Positions 1-11,707 are shown, counted from the stretch's first letter. The stretch is 64,000 bases of DNA from Phytophthora hibernalis (GCA_012656075.1 JAAKBF010000194.1:350237-414236), one strand, 5' to 3'. The notes: generated by a model from the sequence alone, not told the origin. Program-made: numbers and translations.

Positions 1-119
1 GGTTTTTGCGAGGGAAGGCGTTTGATTGGAGGATCAAGTTTACCGGAAAATCACATTAAGACTCAGAAAATTGGGGGACGGGAAATTCAACAACCTGGAA
101 CTGGAACTGGAACTCTTTC

Positions 120-740
120 CTAGAAGTTCAACGAGTTGCCAAAGAGACACGAGTCGGCGTACTCGCGTCGCAGATCGACCATGAGCTTTTCCACTTGCAA
201 GTCGCTACGTCGACACTCGGACTGCAGCAATTGGAAGCGAAGTGACACGTCGCTCTGGAAACGACGCAGCCTCTTGCGCTCCTTCTTGGCTCCATCTCGT
301 CGAGGTCGGCAGTGGCTGTTGCTCCGACGTCGGTGTTTGTGGCTGCTGCAGTCACTTTCGCTGCTGCTGCCGTTATAGTCATCACTATCACTCTCAGCTT
401 GAGGTCCGTGCAGCATCTTCTGGATACGGACGCGCTCCTTTCTGCGGCGTTTGCACTGCTCCAGATTGCGTAGCAGAGCCTCTTCTTCTCGCTGTAGGCT
501 GTCAAGTCTTTCCTGACCTCGCTGGAACGTCTGCTCCTCCCTATTGAGCCACTGTTTCTTTTGTTCAACCTCTGCGTACAGCTCTGCCAACGTCTCATTG
601 ACATCTGCGTCGTCTGTGCCGCGCGTGCCTTCGCCCTGCGTCAGGTACAGCGTCTTGTGCTGGGAACTGCCATTGCTCGGCCCTCGACCGTTCGAGATTT
701 GTTCCTGGGTGCGCACTCGGAACACGACCGACTTCTCCAT
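120..740 (-). CDS. Coiled-coil protein, unknown function
   Basis: I do not recognise the family. From the ATG at 740 the product is about 206 aa. The middle (from NETLAELYAEVEQKKQ onward, some 60 residues) has the heptad-like Leu/Glu/Lys pattern of a coiled coil. It is followed by an acidic-serine patch (ESDSDDYNGSSSESD), a very basic Arg/His/Ser patch (HKHRRRSNSHCRPRR) and a second helical charged stretch near the C terminus. The frame stays open upstream of 740 but has no ATG. A different frame upstream starts with ATG near 817, so an extra 5' exon or a frame error is possible and the start is uncertain. No membrane segment or enzyme motif is visible. A scaffold or nuclear role would be a guess. 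Confidence 0.55.
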   Translation of the reverse strand: MEKSVVFRVRTQEQISNGRGPSNGSSQHKTLYLTQGEGTRGTDDADVNETLAELYAEVEQKKQWLNREEQTFQRGQERLDSLQREEEALLRNLEQCKRRRKERVRIQKMLHGPQAESDSDDYNGSSSESDCSSHKHRRRSNSHCRPRRDGAKKERKRLRRFQSDVSLRFQLLQSECRRSDLQVEKLMVDLRREYADSCLFGNSLNF

Positions 741-1087
741 GGTGCGTAGGACGCTGCGGCGAGGACCTCGCGTGGAGGACCAAACGGGGAGTGGCTGCTG
801 GACGACGAGCTCGCGGTGTCCTTCATGATCGTTGCGGTCCAAGATTTGAGTGGCGATGTGAAAATCTCTTTTGAAACCCGTAAGAATGAATATTTCATGA
901 ATTGTTTAATGTTTGTATTTTGTAAAGGAAATAGATTCTTAATTTGTGTAACCTCCTGAAAACGATATGGGTCAATATATCGATAATTGCAGCTTGATGT
1001 ACATCAACTGTATCGTATTGATTGTCTACGTTCCTGTCTAAGCTGCCTCTGCTGGTCACTTGAATAGTCTGCGATGGAGCAACACAT

Positions 1088-2647
1088 TTATAGTTCGCCG
1101 TGCGGGACGGGCTTGCTGGTGGGGATCGGCGAGATCATGGGCGAAAAGATGGGGCGAGAGGCGTGCATGAGAGCCGTCGAGTGCGCACCTCCTGCAGAGA
1201 CCTGGCGGACTGGGATCGGGCCGAGGTCCAGACACGTAGGCACGGACAGCGGCTTCATGTCCGTCAAACCCAGTCGTCCGTGGCTGCAAGAGGCAAGAAA
1301 AGTCAGTACGAGACTAGCGTTAACTCCTCGTCAAATCAACTCGAATGGGCAATAGATCGATGCGTACTCAGGTCGTCCCGCGACGTAGGCGATGCCGTCG
1401 CTCGTGACGAACAGAGTGTGAGAGCCACCACACGCAGCTTGAATCACCGTTTTGCCCTTCAACGCCTTCACCTGTGGGAATAGAAACATCATGATGTCAG
1501 CAAAAGTTTTCGTTGCAATACTCGCGCAAGCAGCCATTCGTACCAAATGAGGTCGCGTTCGACTCTTTGTGTCGCCGAGTCCAAGTCGACCGTATTCACC
1601 ACGTCCGAAAGCATAGCAGTCTCCGGACTTAGCCACCACCGTTGTGTGCCAACCACCACAAGACACACGCCTGCACAATCCAGACACCGTTAACATCATG
1701 GAATCCGCGCACAGGTCGAGAGTAATACAAGCAACTTACAGTGCCGGGATGGTATCGAAGAACTCGACTCGCTTGGGCGTCTGCTGGTCGGACGTCTGGC
1801 CAAGGCCAAGCATACCGTAGTCCTCTTTCCCCCAAATGTACACGTGCCCTTGCTCAGTCACAGCGGCCGAGTGGAAAGCACCGCACGCAACCTGCACGAC
1901 CTTCTCACCGTTGAATCCTTCGAGCAAACGCGGTCGGCTGACTCCCATCAGCCCCTCGTCTTCCGTGTCCTTCAGCCACGCAGAGCCGATACCCAGCTGG
2001 CCACTATCACCTCGGCCCCAGACGTAAACGCGCCCCAAACTGGTCAACGCAGCCGTGTGCGTTCCACCACAACTGATCTTGAGGATTTTTTCGTCTTCAT
2101 CGCCTTTCGGCATCGGACACTTGACCGGCAGCGACTCGTGCGCCGCCTCGAACTCCTTGGGCAGCCCCAGTTGTCCCCAATGCGTCTCGCCCCACATGTA
2201 CACCGTGCCGTCCTTGGTCACAGCAGCAGAGTGGCATCCTCCGCACGAGATGTAGTCCACGACGAGTCCTTCCATCTCGAAGAAGGCGATCTTCTGCGGC
2301 TCATTAATGCTCTTGAGGTCTCCGTGGCCCAGTTGGCCCATCTGCACAAAACACATCCAATGAGTACGTCAAGAAGAGGGCACAAGAGACGACTCAGAGC
2401 GCACCGATCCCCACCCCCACGAGTACACGGCGCCGTCAGCCGTGAGCGCCATTGTGTGGCGGGAGCCGCAAGAGACTGCGATGATCTCCTCGTCCGCCAA
2501 TCCGTCGAGCTGCTGCGGGAAGTTGGAGGCCGACACGTCGTCAAGCGCCAGCATTGGTCGGCGCTTAGCGCCTGTGCCCAGTTGTCCGTCGTCGTTGCAG
2601 CCGAACGCCGTCACCGCGGACTGCGTGGCGCCCGTCGAGATGCTCAT
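1088..2647 (-). CDS. RCC1-repeat (regulator of chromosome condensation-like) protein
   Basis: Seen: repeated RCC1 signatures (CNDDGQLGTG, WGWGSMGQLGHGD, WGETHWGQLGLP, WGRGDSGQLGIG, WGKEDYGMLGLG, GRGEYGRLGLGD), each followed by SCGxxHT/S-like blocks. Five exons join in frame when four short introns are removed: 2342-2404, 1671-1739, 1472-1543 and 1284-1367, all GT-AG on the minus strand. The spliced frame is 1,272 nt, 423 aa, ending at the TAA at 1088-1090; the last exon still carries repeat sequence (HGRLGLTDMKPLSVP). RCC1 repeats build a seven-bladed propeller used in Ran exchange factors and many other scaffolds. No extra domain is visible, so the partner is unknown. I chose the ATG at 2647 because it directly precedes the first repeat. 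The frame is open to an ATG at 2731, so a slightly longer N terminus is possible. Confidence 0.88.
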
Positions 2648-2831
2648 CCGTCTTGAAGGTCTCTTGTTGAATGCAAGGTGAATGCACGAATGACGTACCC
2701 AGCCGATTTGTATCGCTGCAAACCTCTCCAACTAGATTTGTACATTTTTGCAATATCTTATCTGGTTTGACAAATATTAGCTACCGGTAGCGTTAACTGA
2801 AATGATTGCATGTTATGTTTTAATCGCAACT

Positions 2832-4331
2832 TCAACACTGACGGTCGTCCACAGAGACCTGTGTGGACGCTTTTGCGTACATCTGCGCCTTGAGGATGTG
2901 GAGTCGAGGGCCGCGAAGTTCACCGCGTTTGCCCTCGAGTTGGTGTTTGATCTGTGCGAAGCGAACGGCGTTCGGGTTCCGAGGTGGTTTGGTACATGTA
3001 GTGCTCGACACCTTTGACTCGGCTTGCTGTCTTCCAGCACTGCTACTGCTGCGTTTGAGTGAGTGCTGGACATGCGAGTGCATTTCTGGTCCCAAGTCGC
3101 CTTCGTCCTCATCGATAGAGTTGACTCCGTACTTCTTCTTGGCTGTGGTGGTCATCGACGGCACGAGCATGCGCGTGGTTCGGTTGACCTGAAATTGCTG
3201 CTTGTACTTGGCCATCAAGCGTTGACGAAAGGCTGAAGCCTTTGCCTGCTGATCGCGTGCCGCCATTTCTCGGCGGTAAGCTTCACGTTGAGTCGGGTAC
3301 TTAGTGGTCACCTGCAACGCTCGACAACGCCGACGACTTGCTTCGCCACGCACTAACCGCTGAATCTTCACGGCTGGAGACTGCCGAATACCTTTCAACC
3401 ATCCTTTCTCCTGCTTGTACTCACGAAACACTATGCGCGTGGTAAGTCCTCGCCAGCACGCCTGAATGCGACTGACCAGGGCGTGTTCGCGACGCAGAAC
3501 GCGTCTCGTGATCTCCAGCACGTTGTTCTCCACCTTTATCAGCGTTGGTCTGCCACCCGATCGACGCACATACTCTCTGTAGTTCCAGTAAAAGACGCTA
3601 AGCTCTGCTGTGTTGGTGTACCAGAAAACCGGAGGATCGTTGGCTCGATTCGCCAAAGCGTAACTAAGTATCTGTGGTGCCATGAAGCGGATGATCCGAA
3701 GACACCGCTCGATCACCGTTCGCCTTCGCGCCTGCATGCCTCGTACCCGCGTTTGTATCCTTGTGGCTGCCCGGGTGATCTTCCGCAGATATCGGTCGCG
3801 CTCTACCAGGCGACAACGGAATTCCAGGCGTCCAAGAAATCCCCGTGCGATACGCTGGAGCAGTGCGGTTGCAGGGACTCGTCGACGTTCGAACTCCTTG
3901 ATGGCATTTCGCTCTTCTTCGATCTGTTCCTGGAAGCTCACAACCCCTGCGCGTAGATACCGAGTGCTGCCACACCCTGGGCATTTCGGCACTTCTTCAT
4001 ACAGAGAGGTTGTGTTTCTCTCGTCCAACTCGTTGGGAAGCTTCATCGAGTCTGCCAACTGGTCTGCCTTGCGCCGTACTCGTACCACATCGATGAACGT
4101 CACACTATTGCACCGTTGGCAGGTCAAGTACGGCGTCATGGTACTGAGCAAGTCGTCATGTATTGGTATTGAGTTGATCTCCAGCTTTTGCTCGGGAGCA
4201 TTTTCGATGTCATCAGAAGTCGTTGCGACAGTCGAAGCTGTGTGCGGCGAAGTGATCTCGGCACTAGTCTGAGCGATTGGTTTGTTGCTCGCTGTTGGGT
4301 GTGGGTTACCTGGTAGTGAAGAATTGGGCAT
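2832..4331 (-). CDS. IQ-motif (calmodulin-binding) protein with Cys-pair motif
   Basis: A single uninterrupted 499-aa frame from an ATG. After a low-complexity Ser/Thr N terminus there are two CxxC pairs (CQRC at residues 71-74 and CPGC at 117-120), which could form a zinc ribbon. Four IQ-type motifs follow: LLQRIARGFLGRLEFR near 157, ATRIQTRVRGMQARRR near 189, VSRIQACWRGLTTRI, and VKIQRLVRGEASRRR. IQ motifs usually bind calmodulin or related EF-hand light chains. The C-terminal third is basic and Gln/Lys-rich. There is no motor or kinase domain, so it is not a myosin. It sits between the RCC1 gene and IFT140 on the same strand. IQ proteins are common in flagella, but a flagellar role here is only suggested by the neighbour. 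Confidence 0.8.
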   Translation of the reverse strand: MPNSSLPGNPHPTASNKPIAQTSAEITSPHTASTVATTSDDIENAPEQKLEINSIPIHDDLLSTMTPYLTCQRCNSVTFIDVVRVRRKADQLADSMKLPNELDERNTTSLYEEVPKCPGCGSTRYLRAGVVSFQEQIEEERNAIKEFERRRVPATALLQRIARGFLGRLEFRCRLVERDRYLRKITRAATRIQTRVRGMQARRRTVIERCLRIIRFMAPQILSYALANRANDPPVFWYTNTAELSVFYWNYREYVRRSGGRPTLIKVENNVLEITRRVLRREHALVSRIQACWRGLTTRIVFREYKQEKGWLKGIRQSPAVKIQRLVRGEASRRRCRALQVTTKYPTQREAYRREMAARDQQAKASAFRQRLMAKYKQQFQVNRTTRMLVPSMTTTAKKKYGVNSIDEDEGDLGPEMHSHVQHSLKRSSSSAGRQQAESKVSSTTCTKPPRNPNAVRFAQIKHQLEGKRGELRGPRLHILKAQMYAKASTQVSVDDRQC

Positions 4332-4559
4332 GATCCTCTACACCGGTACAAGCAAGCCATGGAGTCCCTTTGATGCACCCCTTCGCGAACAATTTTCAGG
4401 ACTGGTAAATTGCCAATCTTGAGTTTACCAGTGAAAACACAAAGTGGATCTCGGGACATCCAAGTTTTCAATGGAAAACATAAAAGCAAAAGCAAAGTGT
4501 TCATGTTTCATATGCCAAACGCAAGTTATGCAGACATTCAAAGCAAGTCAAGACACTGC

Positions 4560-7500
4560 TTACTCGTCTTCGGCGATATCTTCTTCCATTTCGTCGTCAT
4601 CATCGTCTCCAGGACGCCCCGTCTTACCCTCGCGCGAATTCGGACGACTCATGGCTGCCTCACGGGACCCTGGGCGACCATTGGGAGCCTCGCGCGAACC
4701 AGGACGGCTGGTCTCACGCGATTCTGGACGAATCGATTTGGCTTCACGTGAACTGGGTCGACTGGACGAAGCAGACTGCTTGGTGTCGCTTGGCGAGGGC
4801 TTGCGGCGGCGGTCGTCACCCAGAGAAACGCCTAACTTTGCTTGCACGGATTCCACCACCCGTGAATCAACGTACGTTTTGATCGTGAGCCCCTTGCGTC
4901 TCATCTCCTCCATCATCTCAAAGCTCTTATTCAACTCGCCTTCTTCGTAATACGCTTCTGTTAGCATTGCATACGCGTCACCCACACGGATAGCTTCCTC
5001 GATACCTGGTTCCTCCAGCAGTTTGATGACAATATCCATCATCTCTTTCGGGTTGTGCTTCACTTGCTGTCGGGCGACAACAAACTGTTCGATCAGTAGA
5101 ATGCGCTTTTCATAGCGCTTCAGTAGTGCTTCCTTGCCGTCTGTGCGAGATTTGGACACCACCTGAACGGCTTCTTGCAACGCGGAAATTGCCTTCTCGT
5201 AGTCGCGATACTCCTCAATCTCCACTTGAGCACAGCCGGCATAGAAAGCTGCAAGCTGCTCAAACGCACGCGCTTTAGTGTAGAACCCCATTATATTCTT
5301 CAGGATTTCCGAATCCTTGCGCCAATCCAAATTCTGCAAGTAGTTCGCAGCCAGAACAAAGATTTGGGCATTGCGCGATACGTTGGCAAAGAACACTACT
5401 TTCTCAGTGTCACCGGACTTGAGCAGACACTTCATGGCCTTGAGTTTATTTCCGGCTTGAGTGTACTTCTTCGTGGCCAAGTGGTACGAGCCTTGCTGTT
5501 TGCAGCATTTAGCAAGTTTCAGCAGCAGCTCAGTGCGCTTCTTCTTGTCAGCCGGCGACGCGGTGTCATCGCCCTTGGGAGGCGTCATCTTTTCCGCCAT
5601 TTCTTCTGTGACCTTCACATCATGTTGCATGCACACATCCAGAGCCTCTGTGACGCGATTCCCGATCAAGCACAAGTGCACGGCCTTAGCGAAATGACCA
5701 TTAGCAATGAAGAAGTCGGCGCATTTTTCAAGATAGCGGGCGACGTGTTGCCAGATCCACTGAGTTCATCTGTCAGGTGATGCAGCTCCTCAAAAAGCTG
5801 TGCCTGGAAACACAAATCGAGTGCCTTAGCCACGTTTCCTCCTTTGTGATACAGCTGGACGGCTTTCTCCATTTCGCGTTGCTCCTCGAAGTATGCAGCA
5901 CAATCAAGCATATCACTAGACTTGCTCATGAGCGCAAAACCCATGAGGTCGGCATCCATGCGGTGTTCCTTGGCCAAACGAATGGCATGGTTGTAGCAAC
6001 CACCGCTTGCGAAGAAATGGATAGCGTTAGAAATTTCGTTGTGTGCCTCAAATTGACGGGCTAAATGATAAGCTGCTGCGCGATTCCCGCTCGTCTGTGC
6101 TACTTTAGCAGCCGCCTGGAAGTCTTTCTTGAAACACAACACACGCACAATAGACAGGTAGTCCTTAGCACGCTGATAGCTCTCCACAGCAGCATCAAAT
6201 TGTCCCTGACTCTCTTGAAATTGAGCCCACCAAATCAGCAGGTCGCGGTTGTTTGAAGATGCTACGTACTTCTGGAGAATGTCCACCTTGCCTAGCTTGA
6301 ATAGCATGCGAGGAATATCCTTTTGATGAGTGCCAGCATCCTCATAGGCTTCCATCGCTTCCTTCAGGTCTCCCATTTCCTCGTAATGTCGTGCCAGTGC
6401 ATGATAAGTCGTTTTGAGATGAATGCGATCGCGCTTGGCCGCTACATCAACAGCCTTTTTCCAGTATCCACTGGCCTGGTAGAGTTTGTTCAAGAGGTCG
6501 TAGCGGCCGCATTCACGGTACAGTCGGGCTGCATCATCGCGCAATCCTAGTTGAATTGCTACCATAGCAATCGCAACTTCGAGTTCGGGTTCTTTCTTTG
6601 CCTCTTGCACAGCAGCCGCACCACGAGCATGACCCATATTCCCGAGACATACCTCAGCTACATCCAACCGCTTTGTCTTCACGCACATGCGGGCCATGTT
6701 CTCCCAGACGGAAGGGTTTTCAATGAGTTTGACCGAGCGGTACGCTTCATCCATATTACCAACCGTCATGAAGTAGCAAAAGTCGATTAGAGCTTGCTTC
6801 GCCTCATTGTTGACCTTATCCAGCCCCGTGAAGTCGCGCATGATCTGCGTGCGAAGATAGCTAACGGTGTCGTAAACCATGGGAATTTTGGTGACGGGGT
6901 TGTTAGCCTTGGTCCGGCCAACGTGCACTACGGTTGTGGAATCATCTGATGAGCTGTTATCCACCTTAGCCACGAAGTATACACGTGGAACTTGAATGCC
7001 TAGCAGCGCGGAGTACTTCAGATCAAGGTCAAAACTATCTTGCATCAGTAGACCGTGCTCGTTCGACGCAAAAATAATGGTGATCTCCTTGTCCGAGACT
7101 TGGCTCCCGCGCGCCACCAAGACCACCGGCCCCTAAGCCATCGTCGATACTCAAATCTCGACGACCAGCAGGACCTCCAACTGATGCCACCGACACATTA
7201 TCACTACCAGTCTTGGCAGTCTCGCAAATAATCAACCGTGGCTCTTGGGGATCGAAGAAAGCTGATGTTGGGTAGCGCGAAGATCCGAAATCGAACTGCT
7301 GATAAATGTTGAGGTCTGTTTGAAACAAGAAAAGCTTGTTCAACGGTTCTCGCATTAGTAAAGCACCCTCAACACGGTCAGCAACAATGGAGATGCGAGT
7401 GCCGTCCGAGTTGACACAGATAGATCGCATCACCGCATACTTGGTCTCTTCCCCAAAAGCTTCGGTGATATTTCCCATGCTTCCTAAAGCTTTGGGGTCA

Positions 7501-9307
7501 CGGCGGGATACATCGAATACGCGCAAAAGACCACGATCAGTACCCACAGCAAGAAACTTGTTTTGAAGTGACAGCATCGCCGGTCGGCCTTCAGCTTCCG
7601 TGAACGAAATTGTGTTCTTCACGACTCCTGCAAGGTTACAGACCTCGACATGATTTCCGTTCGCCCGATAAATGGATTCACCACGAACCACCATAGCACT
7701 CGAAAAACACTTAAACTGATTAGAGACTTTGGCATCTCCATCTTTCATCTCGTATACTTCCGCTTTTGACCCGTTCCAGACTACGAGCGTTGATCCGTCG
7801 TGGGAAACACCCTTTACCCGTAGCGATGCCTCTATTGTCGACTGTGTGATTGTCACGCCAGACTGTGCTCCATCTTGGAACTTCTCGATTGAGAGTGTCT
7901 TCGGTCGGATTTGAATGACTGCTGTATCTCCACAGAGTGCACGCTGCATGTTGCCCTCGTGCAAAATGACTACTCCTTCGACGGTATTTGCGTATAACGC
8001 AGGGTGGGCACTACTCCAGCCAACGCGTGAGACAGCGCGGCCTACTTCTGCCGTGAAAAGCAACTCCCATCGGTACGACACATTTTCGGTGTTTCCAGTA
8101 CGTTGGGTGGTGTCAATGAAAGACGTGGCACGCCAAAAGAAAACTGCCCCTTGAGCTGTACCCGCCACGAGAACGCGCTTTCGCGGGGAGAAACTCAGAT
8201 TATTGACGTTGTAGTTCAGTCCACTTGACTTTGGTAGGCTCAACACGCTGTTCTCTTCGGTACGAATGTTCCAAAACCGAACCAGTGGCTCGCCAGACGC
8301 GATTGCTAGTAGCCCCGGGCCAGCCCACTTGGTTTCAAGCAGTGCACCTTCTCCTGCTAGACTCAGTTTGACTTTGGTTATTGGCTTTACAGTGCCGTCC
8401 GTCGCACCCACTTGATATACAATAAGCTGCACCGCCCGCGTGATGACAATGAGGCGGCTTTGTTCTTCGAAGAACATCATCGACTCTATTGCGTGGTTCA
8501 GCACCTGAATGTCCGAGATATGGCCCAAATCGTCGGCATAGTGAACAGATCCAACCTCACCACCGAAAAGAACTGAGGGCACGCGTGCTGGGAAAATTGC
8601 TCCCTGAACAAGACAAAGCAAGGCAAATTAGGCACAATGAGCCACCTTTGAACGTAAAATACACCCACAGTTTGGCGTGGCTGTCCTTTGGTGGCGCTGG
8701 CCGCGTGGCGAAGACACAGTGAGTGAAACTGCCCTGACGCGCATACTGCGTACTGGGGTTAGTTGACACCGACTGTCCACCTTCCACACAGCAAATATGC
8801 CGTTCTCATCCGCAGACATGAGTCGGTTGCCTGACGGGGCCCACTTCAGCAGACACACGCGGCCCGTATGCGGCGAGTTCACTTCGCGGGCCGACTGCTC
8901 TTTGAGCACCCACAGCGAGACCATACCTGGTACACAACTCAACAAGAATCAGTGCATATTGGTAGGATCAACTCAATGGCGTTGAACATACCGTCGCTCC
9001 ATCCAACCGCGAGAGCTCCGCCACGAGGCTGCCAGGCCATCGACACGATGTCGGCACTGCGAGAATAACTCTCCAATCCCTGCTGCTTCTCACCCTGCAA
9101 TAATAAGAAAACAACCGGTTAATGTATTGTATCTACTTGGTTCCAGACAAACTGTAGGCTGCTAAATACCGGTACCTCATCCGTGAAGAAGTGGACCTCT
9201 CGGTTCTCTAGCGCCACAGCCAGCACCGGGTCCAGTTCGCCCCATACCGAGCAGACCTGCCGCAGGTTCGCCGGCACCTGCACGTTGTAGTCATAGAACA
9301 AGGCCAT
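4560..9307 (-). CDS. IFT140: Intraflagellar transport protein 140 (IFT-A subunit)
   Basis: IFT140 is a core IFT-A subunit needed for retrograde transport in cilia and flagella; oomycetes need it for zoospore flagella. Seen: the typical N terminus MALFYDYNVQ, a WD40 half and a long TPR half with highly characteristic blocks such as VWENMARMCVKTKRLDVAEV and GSYHLATKKYTQAGNKLKAM. Inferred exons: 9307-9176, 9094-8992, 8926-8665 and 8603-4560; introns 9095-9175, 8927-8991 and 8604-8664. The frame breaks three times, each at a homopolymer: G run 8755-8758 (a base short), C run 7130-7133 (a base too many) and T run 5724-5728 (a base short). Allowing for these gives about 1,513 aa, close to animal IFT140 (about 1,460). 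The C terminus carries an unusual SRE/RPGSRE-rich tail, then an acidic end (DDDDDEMEEDIAEDE). Either sequencing errors or a dead allele would explain the breaks; I favour errors. Confidence 0.93.
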
Positions 9308-9522
9308 CCTGTACTGCCGCCACTAGATCTTCGAGTGCATTGCCCGCGTCGCTTCAAGATACATATTCCGTTTCGTAGGCATGCTTAATTTGAGGTTTGA
9401 TATTAATAAATGTAGTCCACACTAAGTTGTGTTTTGAAACACCATATCGAGATGGAGGTTTGACTGGTTGGGCAGCCACTGGTCGTCAAAACTGCTTCCA
9501 CATTGCTACATACCCAGGGACT

Positions 9523-11325
9523 ATGGTGGTGCAAGCGAAGACGTATGAGGCCAAGGGCAACAGCTACTCCCAGGGCAACAGCTACTCCCAGGGCAACAGC
9601 TACTCCAAGGGAAACAACTACTCCAAAGGCAACAGCTACTCCAAGGGCAACAACCACTCTAAGGGCAACAACTTCAGCGGCAACAAACGCCCGGCTGGTG
9701 GCTATGGAGACGACGCCAAGAAGTCGTTCGTAGACCAGAAGCTGGCCAAGAAGCAGCGCAAGATGCAGCGGCCGCACTACGAGATGGTGACGCGCGCCAA
9801 GCAGATCTGGAACGTCATCCGCGAGCGCGACGTGGACAAGGCCAAGCGCGCCACGCTCGTGGACGAGCTGTACACGCTCGTGAAGGGCAAGATCTACGAC
9901 GTCGCCGCCAAGCACGATGCGTCGCGCGTCATTCAGTCGCTTATGCAGCACGGCAAGCCCGAGCACCGCTCGCAGATTGTGCTCGAGATGAAGGAGCACT
10001 TGATCGACCTGGCCAAGATGCAGTACGGCTGCTTCCTCGTGCAGAAGATGATCCGCTACGGCAGCGTGGCCGACCGCGCCGCTATTGTCAAGTGCATCAC
10101 GGGTCACGTCGTGCAGGTGGGCACGCACAACATCGCGGCCAATGTGCTCGAGTACGCGCAGGAGTACCTCAAGCCGTCGCAGCTCACGGCGCTCAAGCTC
10201 GAGTTCTACGGACGTGAGTTCGCCTACTTCAACGCTGAGAGCAAGCGTAACCTGGCCGACATCATCGCAGGACACCCGGATAAGAAGGCGGACGTGCTCA
10301 AGCACCTGAGCACCCTCCTCAACCGCATGGTGGACAAGCAGCTTCTGGGTCTGGCCTTCGTGCAGTCCCTGCTGTGGGAGTACCTGTGCAATGCGGAGTC
10401 CGACGACGTGGTGCAGATGGTGGCGAACGTGCGTGACGCGTCGTTGGCGCTGCTGGCCACGCGCAACGGAGCTCGCGTGGTGAACAAGTGCCTGTCGCTC
10501 GGTGCGGCCAAGGACCGTAAGCGCATTATTAAGGCTCTCAAGGACAAGGTGCTGGAGGCTTGCAACCACCCCAGTGGTTACCTCGTGATCATGCGCATCC
10601 TGGACGTCGTGGATGACGCCGTTCTTGTGCAGAAGTCCCTTCTGGTGGAGATAAACGACGAGCTCTTTTCGGTGGCGATGCACCCGAGCGGACGCAAGGT
10701 TCTGCTCCAGTTGCTTAACCCGTTGAACAAGAAGTACCTGTCGGCGGATGACCTTGTGCTGCTGGAGCCTCCCATGATCCCATCGTCTGAGGACCCGAAG
10801 GTCATGGTGGTGAACTACAAGAAGGACCCGGACGCTCGTCGCGAGGAACTTGTGGTGGGATTGCTGCCTAAGCTGGAGGAGATGTGCGTTGAGAATGCCG
10901 CTGCGCTGATGCGCTCGAAGGAAGGTCGCGACGTGATTGTTGAGGTTGCGAAGCGGATTGAGAGCTCTGACCTGGCGGACAGTGTGGCGACCGCCGTGCT
11001 GGCGGAGCCTATCGAGGAGGAAGAGGCGCTTCACACTGATGCCAACGGCCACTTCGCTTTGCGTCGTCTGATCAAGGAAACTTCGCTGGCGGAGCCTCTG
11101 CTTTCGGCCGTCGAAGATCAGCTCCCAGTGGGCGTCCACCAACCGTGGTTCGTTCGTGGTCCTCGCTTTCCTGGAGGCTGAGAAAGCCCCAAGAACGCTG
11201 CTGAGGTTGTCAAGAAGGCGCTCAAGCCTGCGATGGAAGACCTGAAGAAGCTCGTCGACACGCAGAAGGGCACTAAATTACTTCTCGAGAAGCTCAATAG
11301 AGAGGAGATAGCTCAAACTTTATAG
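9523..11325 (+). CDS. PUM3: Pumilio-domain nucleolar protein, PUM3/Puf6-like
   Basis: PUM3/Puf6 proteins have divergent Pumilio repeats that bind nucleic acid without strong specificity and act in the nucleolus in ribosome assembly. Seen: Puf-type blocks (HDASRVIQSLMQHGKPEHRS, MQYGCFLVQKMIRYG, NGARVVNKCLSLG, HPSGYLVIMRILDVVDD) and a C-terminal CPL-like region (QWASTNRGSFVV, LLLEKLN). The ATG at 9523 opens a short lead into seven near-identical Gly-Asn-Ser-Tyr-Ser-rich hexapeptides. The uncorrected frame stops at 11179-11181, but the conserved C terminus continues: the frame leaves at the CCC run 11124-11126 and returns at the CCCC run 11187-11190. These two opposite one-base breaks cancel, so the start and the final TAG (11323-11325) are in the same frame, giving about 600 aa. 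A long frame on the opposite strand is a codon-bias shadow. Confidence 0.9.
9556..9681 (+). repeat. 18-bp coding tandem repeat (about 7 copies)
   Basis: Seven tandem copies of an 18-nt unit (GGCAACAGCTACTCCMAG) encode GNSYSQ, GNSYSK, GNNYSK, GNNHSK and similar. The first three copies are almost identical and later ones drift. Such an N-terminal low-complexity arm may be disordered and is a likely site of length variation between strains. Confidence 0.9.
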
Positions 11326-11652
11326 ATCCACAGGTTTTTCGTTGTCTTCCATGCTCGTTTTGCGTTTCTTTGGACACGCTATTGCTCGACAAAGTTTAGT
11401 GCTAATTGTCGCCTCGGAGGTACATGTATCTGTAGCGCTGCTTTCTGCTTAATCCTCCTCCTCGCAATGTCCTGTAATAGCGATACACGTATCCATGACT
11501 ACGCCGCTCAGGACGCACCGAGCAGGTCCTGCTACGTGAGCTTCCTGCTCAGCAAGAAACGCACACGAATCTTCAAGATTCGAACGCCAAGATCCGCGAA
11601 AGTGACTGTCCACTGGAAACCAGAGGTGAAGAATATGTTCGAAGAAAATATA
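11326..11652. other. Intergenic spacer with a relic of the four-TM gene's first exon
   Basis: No complete gene is visible. On the minus strand, 11511-11600 resembles the 5' end of the four-TM gene (start at 15639): shared blocks are CACACGAATCTTCA and GTCACTTTC, and a KIRVRFLL-like peptide can be read without an ATG. It probably marks a decayed paralog lying just outside the left arm of the inverted repeat. Confidence 0.4.
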
Positions 11653-11707
11653 TTCTGTTTAAATAATGTTGGTGGGGTGACTACCATAAAATACACACGA
11701 CGGCCAC

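Noticed and set aside
9403..11142. A 579-codon open frame antisense to the PUM3 gene.
   Set aside because: It mirrors the GC-rich codon use of the real gene, is rich in His/Leu/Val/Arg without any domain, and runs across the sense repeat. It is a shadow frame.
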